Of a stretch of DNA of 6,887 nucleotides, positions 1-4,016 are shown piece by piece. Source of the DNA: Flavobacterium psychrophilum (GTDB taxonomy: Bacteria; Bacteroidota; Bacteroidia; Flavobacteriales; Flavobacteriaceae); contig QFQM01000239.1 of NCBI GenBank assembly GCA_003243255.1, positions 1 to 6,887 of the forward strand. Reading direction: 5' to 3'. The notes below the pieces were generated by a model, which ran no database searches, was not told the origin of the DNA, and was given only the letters and a program-made list of their open reading frames with translations. Both the position numbers and the translations under genes were made by a program. How positions within the stretch are numbered: position 1 is the stretch's first letter; every line of letters starts with the position of its first letter.

Positions 1-462
1 CAGACATTTACCAACTTAAATTTAGGAGGTTCGTTGCCAACATACTATGGTGTGGCAACAGCTACACTTACGGTTGCAAACGCTTATGAGTATATCGACG
101 GATATCAGTACAGAGTAATACTAATGCAGCAAAATGGCTGTTATATACTATCAGAAGCAGCAACACTTACTGTTAATCCTGTAATAGTTGGGGTTGATGA
201 TGTGAAACATTTAGAAATGAATATCTATCCTAACCCAGCTTCAGGTGAGGTCTTTGTTAAGATTGCTGATTTTGGATCATATGGTGATATTAAGCTTGAA
301 GTATATGATCTTAACGGCAGGCTTGTAAGAACTGAAAGCAGAATACCATCAGAAGAATACAGGATGGATGTAACAGGACTTGAGTCGGGTGTGTATATCA
401 TAACCATCTCTTCCGATACCTTCAGGACCGATAAAAAGCTGATAGTTAATAAAAAATCTTAA
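1..462 (+). CDS. C-terminal part of a large secreted protein with T9SS type A sorting domain (5' end outside window)
   Basis: The frame is open from base 1, so 153 residues of the C-terminus are visible and the true start lies upstream; the TTG at 34 is only an internal leucine codon. Residues about 1-62 form a Thr/Val-rich beta segment (ATLTVANA, GYQYRV, NGCY, AATLTV) like the Ig-like or PKD-type repeats of flavobacterial surface adhesins. Residues about 73-153 are a typical Por/T9SS sorting domain: NIYPNPASG at 74-82, VYDLNGRLV, GLESGVYIITI and a basic end KKLIVNKKS. In the known pathway such domains send a Sec-exported protein through the type IX machinery and are cleaved as the protein is released or anchored to the cell surface. 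The function of the mature protein cannot be told from this fragment. It is the last gene of its transcript, since a strong terminator follows 2 bases after the stop. Confidence 0.93.
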   Translation, partial: QTFTNLNLGGSLPTYYGVATATLTVANAYEYIDGYQYRVILMQQNGCYILSEAATLTVNPVIVGVDDVKHLEMNIYPNPASGEVFVKIADFGSYGDIKLEVYDLNGRLVRTESRIPSEEYRMDVTGLESGVYIITISSDTFRTDKKLIVNKKS

Positions 463-464
463 TT

Positions 465-494
465 AAAAGCCGCCCTTTCGGGGCGGTTTTTTTG
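465..494 (+). terminator. Rho-independent terminator of the T9SS-substrate gene
   Basis: CCGCCC (470-475) pairs with GGGCGG (481-486) around the loop TTTCG. The stem is extended by A-T pairs on the outside (AAAA 465-468 with TTTT) and runs directly into a T tract at 487-493. It lies just after the stop codon at 460-462. Confidence 0.92.
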
Positions 495-549
495 TTACAA
501 TAATAATCATGCTCCAATTAGAAAATTTTAAGATTACCTGAAAATTCCC

Positions 550-557
550 TAACTTTA
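550..557 (+). promoter_or_regulatory. Putative Bacteroidetes -7 box upstream of the small membrane protein gene
   Basis: TAACTTTA matches 7 of 8 positions of the Bacteroidetes -7 consensus TAnnTTTG and lies 29 bases before the ATG at 587. The -33 element is weak: only TTTTA at 526-530, with a 19-base gap. The preceding terminator means a new promoter is needed in this 92-base gap, which supports the assignment. Confidence 0.38.
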
Positions 558-576
558 TATAACGCACCTATTTAAA

Positions 577-582
577 AGGAGT
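577..582 (+). promoter_or_regulatory. Shine-Dalgarno-like site AGGAGT deciding the ATG at 587
   Basis: AGGAGT lies 4 bases before the ATG. Most genes in this window have no such site, as is usual for Bacteroidetes, so this is one of the few starts here with a classical ribosome-binding sequence. Confidence 0.5.
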
Positions 583-586
583 CATT

Positions 587-901
587 ATGAACAACAGCAC
601 CAAAAACTTCCTCATCTTTATCGCTGTACTTTCATTGCTATTTGTGCTTGGCGATATCTTTTTGTGGATAAACATTACTAATGACTACAATGAAGCGCAG
701 TACCAGAGTGCCTATCTCAATCAATACCCCTCACAGGTCAGGAGCCTTAAAGGATTGAGTGTTCTTCCTATGGTGTTGCTGGTATTTGCTTCATTCATCT
801 TTATCCGCTCTGCTAAAACCAATTTCGTAAAGATAACAGCAGCCACTATAGCGACTGTATGTGCTATCGTCATTATCTGGAAAATGTTTACGTTGCTTTA
901 A
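587..901 (+). CDS. Small three-helix membrane protein, first of a tandem paralogous pair
   Basis: The product has 104 residues and belongs to no family I recognise. Three hydrophobic segments are visible at about residues 7-29, 55-73 and 82-100, so it is very likely an inner-membrane protein. A polar loop between helices 1 and 2 holds the pattern DxFLWxxI (D23, F25-L26-W27) followed about 15 residues later by YLxxYP (Y43, P48). The next gene encodes the same pattern at almost the same spacing, so the two are paralogues from a tandem duplication. The ATG is supported by AGGAGT just upstream. The next gene starts 22 bases after its stop, and a deacetylase-family gene follows, so the three are probably co-transcribed. 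A role as membrane partner or regulator of the enzyme is only inference. Confidence 0.8.
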   Translation: MNNSTKNFLIFIAVLSLLFVLGDIFLWINITNDYNEAQYQSAYLNQYPSQVRSLKGLSVLPMVLLVFASFIFIRSAKTNFVKITAATIATVCAIVIIWKMFTLL

Positions 902-919
902 GTGAATCGCTTATCTTAG
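893..919 (+). promoter_or_regulatory. Possible internal promoter before the second membrane protein gene
   Basis: TTG (893-895), a 16-base gap and TATCTTAG (912-919) resemble the Bacteroidetes TTG-N17-19-TAnnTTTG promoter. It straddles the upstream stop codon and ends 4 bases before the ATG at 924, so a transcript from here would be essentially leaderless. It may be chance, since read-through from the upstream gene would also serve. Confidence 0.28.
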
Positions 920-923
920 CGAA

Positions 924-1241
924 ATGAAGAAATCTCCTGTTGTATTCTGGATTGCTATATTTTTCGTGGGTTTTATATTAGCCGACCTCTTCCTGTGGTT
1001 TGCCATAAGCTCAAAAATAGTGGATACCGAAACCGCCCGCGAAACCTATTTATCCTATTATCCTGAATTTCTTCAAAATGGAAGGGTATTAACTGTAATT
1101 TCAATACTCATGCTTACTTTTTCAGGCTATATCTTCCTGAATACCTCCAAAAAGAACGAAAACAAAAAAACCGGACTGATACTGGGATTATTATCTACCC
1201 TGTTGCTGATGCTTAAAATTTATACGATTACAAGACGTTAA
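924..1241 (+). CDS. Small three-helix membrane protein, second paralogue of the tandem pair
   Basis: The product has 105 residues with hydrophobic segments at about 7-28, 54-72 and 83-100, the same layout as the preceding product. Shared features are DxFLWxxI (D21, F23-L24-W25) at the end of helix 1, YLxxYP (Y42, P47) in the following loop, an L-x-V segment opening helix 2, and an IF pair with a lysine-rich turn after it. Overall identity is low, so the duplication is old or the copies have diverged in function. The sequence between helices 2 and 3 is strongly basic (KKNENKK, 76-82), suggesting that this loop faces the cytoplasm. The stop codon shares one base with the start of the deacetylase-family gene (TAATG), which points to translational coupling with that enzyme. 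Molecular function unknown. Confidence 0.8.
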   Translation: MKKSPVVFWIAIFFVGFILADLFLWFAISSKIVDTETARETYLSYYPEFLQNGRVLTVISILMLTFSGYIFLNTSKKNENKKTGLILGLLSTLLLMLKIYTITRR

Positions 1242-2140
1242 TGCTCCCAATAGCCTACCATCCTATTTACAAACATCCGCTACCGGAAGGCCATCGTTTC
1301 CCGATGATAAAATACGAACTGCTACCACAGCAGCTGCTCCATGAGGGTACTGCAACGCCGTCGGATTTTTACGAACCCGGTCTGCCTGATATCGCAATCA
1401 TACTGGCGGTACACGATAAGATCTATGTAGATGAATTGCTCAATCTCACACTCGACCCAAGGGCGGTGCGAAAGATAGGTTTCCCGCTTTCGGCCGAATT
1501 AGTAGAACGCGAATTGCGTATTGCACAGGGTACGATCTGGGGAGTACATCAGGCTATCCAGCATGGTATTGCTTTTAATATTGCAGGTGGTACACACCAT
1601 GGTTACAGCGACCGTGGTGAGGCCTTTTGTTTATTGAACGACCAGGCCATCGGGGCGCAATACCTCATCAATAACAAACTGGCGAAAAAGGTTCTGATTG
1701 TAGACCTCGATGTACATCAGGGCAATGGGACAGCCGAAATATTTACCGGTAACGATGCCGTGTTTACGTTCTCCATGCATGGCAAAACAAACTACCCTTT
1801 TAAAAAAGAAGTCTCCGATCTTGATATTGCCCTGCCGGATAATACCGGTGATGAAGAATACCTGTCAATTCTCCAGGAAACACTTCCCAAACTGATTTAT
1901 GAACAAAAACCCGATTTTATCTTTTACCTCAGCGGTGTCGATATACTCGCTTCTGACAAACTGGGTAAACTGGGATGTTCCGTAAATGGCTGTAAACAAC
2001 GGGATGAATTTGTATTATCCATTTGCCATAAACTAGGTATACCTGTGCAATGCAGCATGGGTGGCGGTTATAGCCCGGATATTAAGATTATTATTGAGGC
2101 GCATGCGAATACATATAGGGTAGCGAGGGGATTGTATTAG
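1241..2140 (+). CDS. Histone deacetylase-family zinc amidohydrolase
   Basis: This 299-residue protein is a complete member of the HDAC/AcuC/acetylpolyamine amidohydrolase superfamily. The signature residues are in order: the tandem histidines H119-H120 in GGTHHGY, the zinc-binding D157 and H159 in VDLDVHQGNG, the third zinc ligand D234 in YLSGVD, the LGxLGxS segment at 241-247, and the transition-state tyrosine Y277 in GGGY. Nothing catalytic is missing. The family removes acyl groups from lysine side chains, polyamines or related amides. Bacteria lack histones, so the substrate here is unknown; acetylated proteins or polyamines are candidates. The short N-terminus (YHPIYKHPLPEGHRFPM) resembles the compact bacterial group related to class IV enzymes. 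No signal peptide is present, so it is cytoplasmic. The ATG overlaps the preceding stop by one base, making it the last gene of a probable three-gene operon. Confidence 0.93.
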   Translation: MLPIAYHPIYKHPLPEGHRFPMIKYELLPQQLLHEGTATPSDFYEPGLPDIAIILAVHDKIYVDELLNLTLDPRAVRKIGFPLSAELVERELRIAQGTIWGVHQAIQHGIAFNIAGGTHHGYSDRGEAFCLLNDQAIGAQYLINNKLAKKVLIVDLDVHQGNGTAEIFTGNDAVFTFSMHGKTNYPFKKEVSDLDIALPDNTGDEEYLSILQETLPKLIYEQKPDFIFYLSGVDILASDKLGKLGCSVNGCKQRDEFVLSICHKLGIPVQCSMGGGYSPDIKIIIEAHANTYRVARGLY

Positions 2141-2400
2141 TTTTTCTTTTGTCTTGAAACAAAAGAAACAAAAGTTCAAGGCTTGCACCTGTTTACGCTA
2201 CAAATCCTTCGCTTCGACTAAAAGATTTGAACTCGCTCCGCTCAAACAGCAAATCTTTCTTAACGTCTCTTCTACTGATTTGCTTAACGCTAAACAGCTG
2301 ATGCCTTAGCTTCACTCTTATGTAATCTGTGACTGTAAATTTATGAGGAAAGCTTGTTCCCCTCTTAAGAGTCCCGATAGCTATCGGGAAGGGGTATATT
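2141..2400. repeat. Non-coding block with alternating inverted half-sites, probable dispersed intergenic repeat
   Basis: I see no convincing gene in these 260 bases. The left edge is a hairpin-rich A/T block: CTTTTGT (2146-2152) pairs with ACAAAAG (2159-2165), and CTTGAA (2153-2158) pairs with TTCAAG (2175-2180). Then CAAATC at 2201 and 2250 alternates with its complement GATTTG at 2224 and 2277, spaced 23 to 27 bases. One pair extends to 9 bp (AAAGATTTG 2221-2229 with CAAATCTTT 2250-2258). Near the right edge is a perfect 18-bp palindrome. A minus-strand open frame (2193-2405) reads LLFERSEFKSF. I recall the string FERSEF from many spurious flavobacterial predictions, which supports a dispersed repeat, but copy number cannot be judged from one window. 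Confidence 0.6.
2372..2389. repeat. Perfect 18-bp palindrome
   Basis: TCCCGATAGCTATCGGGA is identical to its reverse complement. It is preceded by a second palindrome, CTCTTAAGAG (2362-2371), and CCCC/GGGG flanks (about 2359-2362 and 2391-2394) could extend a nested stem. It ends 12 bases from the stop of the minus-strand gene at 2402, so on that strand the RNA could form a hairpin. There is no T tract, so it is not a classical terminator. I recall this sequence as frequent in flavobacterial intergenic regions, but have not checked it. Confidence 0.8.
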
Positions 2401-2401
2401 A

Positions 2402-2701
2402 TCAATCACCCTCCCATTTCTCAATAAGTTTTTTGCTCTGTCTATCAAACTTAAAAACATAATCGGTCATTGCTCTCTTATTATACAGCAAAATTAAAAG
2501 AGTATCATCTTGACGAATTAAAATATCATCTGGTTCTCCCCAATTATCTTTTACTGTTTCGACGGAAGAACTTAATTCTGTCTTTTCATATTTGTTCACA
2601 TAATGATCGAACTGGATTTTATAAAATACTATGAAACCCCAGAACAATAATAGTGCGCCGAAAAATAGTATCATTAGAATCTTTAGAATCTGCCTAATCA
2701 T
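2402..2701 (-). CDS. Small single-pass membrane protein of unknown function
   Basis: From the ATG at 2701 the product has 99 residues; a TTG at 2734 would add 11 (110 residues). I prefer the ATG because it places the hydrophobic segment at residues 6-27, directly after a short basic N-terminus (MIRQILK), as expected for a signal anchor. The remaining 70 residues are soluble and probably extracytoplasmic. They contain VKDNWGEPDD (50-59), a pattern like the G-x-P turn of small SmpA/BamE-type domains, then two short beta-like stretches (TLLILLYN, DYVFKFD) and a Lys/Trp-rich end. The BamE resemblance is only suggestive and the family is not recognised. The gene is AT-rich: one 60-base row (2461-2520) has 18 G+C, against 31 in a row of the neighbouring ssb. 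A terminator separates it from ssb, so it probably has its own weak promoter. Confidence 0.68.
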   Translation of the reverse strand: MIRQILKILMILFFGALLLFWGFIVFYKIQFDHYVNKYEKTELSSSVETVKDNWGEPDDILIRQDDTLLILLYNKRAMTDYVFKFDRQSKKLIEKWEGD

Positions 2702-2753
2702 TTGTTGACTTTTTGATAGAACGTCTGAAGGCAAATAATATTTCTCAAAACCT

Positions 2754-2790
2754 AAAAAAGCCCTTCCGTCGGGGGCAGACGGAGAGGGCC
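2754..2790 (-). terminator. Rho-independent terminator of ssb
   Basis: Read on the minus strand, GCCCT (2789-2785) and CCGTC (2782-2778) pair with GACGG (2770-2766) and AGGGC (2764-2760), with a small internal bulge and a 7-base loop. Six T residues follow (2759-2754). It lies 25 bases after the ssb stop codon and isolates ssb from the next minus-strand gene. Confidence 0.9.
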
Positions 2791-2814
2791 AAAACCTCCT
2801 TTAAAAAACCGGTT

Positions 2815-3147
2815 TTATTTACCTAAAAGCAGCACGTCACTAACAACAACCTCTGTAATGTAGCGTTTCTCGCCATTCTTGTCGTCGTAGCTGCGATGCG
2901 TCAGCTTGCCCTCTATGGCCAGCTCTTTACCTTTAGTGACATACTTCTCAATAATCTCGGCAGTCTTTCCCCATGCGGTCACGGTGTGCCACTGGGTATC
3001 AGTTATGCGCTCGCCTTTGTCGTTGGTATAGCTCTCATTTGTTGCGAGTACCAAACGTGCCAGTTTTTTCCCGGCTTCAAAAATCTTGATCTCAGGGTCG
3101 GCTCCTGCGTTACCTATCAGCTGTACTTTGTTTTTTAATGCGTTCAT
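2815..3147 (-). CDS. ssb: Single-stranded DNA-binding protein, short stand-alone form
   Basis: This 110-residue protein is a single OB-fold SSB. It opens with MNALKNKVQLIGNAGADPEIK (typical N-terminal strand with the G-x-x-G-x-D-P turn) and continues with KLARLVLATNES, TQWHTVTAWGKTAEIIEKYVTKGKELAIEGKLTHRSYDD, and ends in a strand, VVVSDVLLLGK. SSB coats single-stranded DNA in replication, repair and recombination. The usual flexible tail with an acidic tip (DDDIPF-like) is absent: the protein stops at the end of the OB fold. That tip recruits partner enzymes in E. coli, so this form may bind DNA without the normal interactions. Short SSBs of about 110 residues are common in Flavobacteriaceae, often beside a longer copy. 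No Shine-Dalgarno is seen. A -7-like CAACTTTG lies on the minus strand at 3229-3222. Base composition is normal, unlike the AT-rich genes on both sides. Confidence 0.95.
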   Translation of the reverse strand: MNALKNKVQLIGNAGADPEIKIFEAGKKLARLVLATNESYTNDKGERITDTQWHTVTAWGKTAEIIEKYVTKGKELAIEGKLTHRSYDDKNGEKRYITEVVVSDVLLLGK

Positions 3148-3250
3148 GGCGTGTAGAAAATTAAATTGTTAATGTTAAATCATTTCCTGCTGTACGAGAT
3201 TATTTCGTAGTTTCAACATTGCAAAGTTGCGGCAGTCGCCAAAACTTATT

Positions 3251-3263
3251 CGGTTAGTAACCG
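3251..3263. repeat. Short palindrome in the divergent ssb / exported-protein intergenic region
   Basis: CGGTTA-G-TAACCG has perfect 6-bp arms around one central base, a size and symmetry typical of a dimeric repressor site. It lies about 105 bases upstream of ssb and 70 bases upstream of the plus-strand gene at 3332. CTTAAG follows at 3264-3269. Which gene it would control, if any, cannot be told. Confidence 0.4.
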
Positions 3264-3286
3264 CTTAAGGTCGGTTGTAGTTATTT

Positions 3287-3306
3287 GTAAACGTTTGTAA
3301 ACGGAA
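3287..3306 (+). promoter_or_regulatory. Shared 20-bp operator-like element, copy 1
   Basis: GTAAACGTTTGTAAACGGAA matches the copy at 3964-3983 at 17 of 20 positions in the same orientation. It lies within a perfect tandem 10-mer, TTTGTAAACG twice (3284-3303). The core AAACGTTT is a dyad with a central CG, like LacI-family operators. It ends 25 bases before the ATG at 3332. A weak -7 candidate, TAATTAAT (3315-3322), lies 21 bases after the second TTTGT start (3294), exactly as in copy 2. Binding by a regulator is inference. Confidence 0.5.
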
Positions 3307-3331
3307 AAGGAACGTAATTAATCTAAACTAT

Positions 3332-3934
3332 ATGAGATATTTAACTCTAATTCTATTTGTCGTATGTACTTCTTATTCTCAGACACAGGAATTATACGAT
3401 ATTGCCTTTTCTAAAAAAGAAAACTTCAGAGTACTTACTTTTATGGGAGGAAAAATACCTAAAACATTTTATGTAAAAGATTCTACAGACTTTATAAATG
3501 GAGCTATATTTTACCTTCCTGATACTGATCTTAATGACCCTGAGGTAATGAAAGGAATTGAACATGATGAACACCATCCATATCATAACGTTTATTTATT
3601 TGCTGATAAATCTTTGGACACACTTATTCCAAAACAGGAGAAAATAAAGCTGGCTGCTGTTGCTGATAATTCTGTCGTAACTAAAATAAATATCACCGGA
3701 AAAAAATTTAAAATGATTGACACCTTCAAAAAAGAAGGATTTTATTTTTTACTTACGAACCCTATATATTCATCGGATGGCAGATATGCTTTTGCTCGTA
3801 TTTCTGTAAAACAAAAAACCACTTTTTTAGGTGACCCGTGGGATGAATATTTTGCCACTATAACTTTTATGTTTGAAAAAATGCAAGATGGTAAATGGAA
3901 ACAAATAGGACGAAAAGATCATATCATTTTATAG
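3332..3934 (+). CDS. Exported protein of unknown function
   Basis: The 200-residue product begins with MRYLTLILFVVCTSYSQTQ, a Sec signal peptide of the flavobacterial type ending in SQTQ, probably cleaved near residues 16-19. C12 is not in a good lipobox, so I do not call it a lipoprotein. The mature part has a His/Asp-rich stretch (EHDEHHPYHN, 77-86) and a C-terminal half with NPIYSSDGRYAFARISV (143-159) and FEKMQDGKWKQIGR (181-194). That layout, an S-x-DG-x-YA strand followed by a DGKWK strand, recurs in small periplasmic or surface proteins of Bacteroidetes, but I cannot name a family. There is no T9SS sorting domain. The gene is AT-rich: two 60-base rows have 16 and 18 G+C, against 29 in a row of the next gene. 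It stands alone, with an operator-like element 25 bases upstream of its start. Confidence 0.78.
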   Translation: MRYLTLILFVVCTSYSQTQELYDIAFSKKENFRVLTFMGGKIPKTFYVKDSTDFINGAIFYLPDTDLNDPEVMKGIEHDEHHPYHNVYLFADKSLDTLIPKQEKIKLAAVADNSVVTKINITGKKFKMIDTFKKEGFYFLLTNPIYSSDGRYAFARISVKQKTTFLGDPWDEYFATITFMFEKMQDGKWKQIGRKDHIIL

Positions 3935-3963
3935 CTTTTCGTTTTAACAACAGCTTAACCGTT

Positions 3964-3983
3964 GCAAACGTTTACAAACGGAA
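3964..3983 (+). promoter_or_regulatory. Shared 20-bp operator-like element, copy 2
   Basis: GCAAACGTTTACAAACGGAA is the second copy of the element at 3287-3306. It sits in a longer imperfect dyad (3959-3981): the left arm CCGTTGCAAAC corresponds to the complement of the right arm (CCGTTTGTAAAC) with one missing base and one mismatch. TTGCAAAC/GTTTACAA around a central CG fits the LacI-family operator layout. It covers the -33 region of the promoter for the operon starting at 4017, a place where bound protein would block transcription. Confidence 0.5.
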
Positions 3984-3991
3984 TTATTTTA

Positions 3992-3999
3992 TATCTTTA
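3992..3999 (+). promoter_or_regulatory. Putative -7 box of the GNAT-nitrilase operon
   Basis: TATCTTTA matches TAnnTTTG at 7 of 8 positions and lies 17 bases before the ATG at 4017. The best -33 candidate is TTTAC at 3971, inside the shared 20-bp element, with about 17 bases between. No other promoter-like sequence is seen in the 82 bases after the preceding gene. Confidence 0.45.
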
Positions 4000-4016
4000 T
4001 AAAAAGTAAACGATTT

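Noticed and set aside
73..90. Third copy of the operator-like element (GGTTGCAAACGCTTATG)
   Set aside because: Only the left half matches. It lies within the coding part of the T9SS-substrate gene, and the right half of the dyad is absent.
34..462. Separate short gene starting at the TTG at 34
   Set aside because: The same frame is open without interruption from base 1 and its sequence is mid-domain, so this is the end of a longer protein.
2146..2165. Terminator after the deacetylase gene
   Set aside because: The hairpin CTTTTGT/ACAAAAG is AT-rich and is followed by AAACAAAAG with no T tract, so it is not a classical Rho-independent terminator on the plus strand. On the minus strand it is followed by A residues.
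2193..2405. Minus-strand 70-codon open frame ending LLFERSEFKSFSRSEGFVA
   Set aside because: It lies inside the repeat-like block, spans its palindromes and half-sites, overlaps the next gene's stop, and has no domain-like pattern. I recall similar FERSEF strings from spurious translations of flavobacterial repeats.
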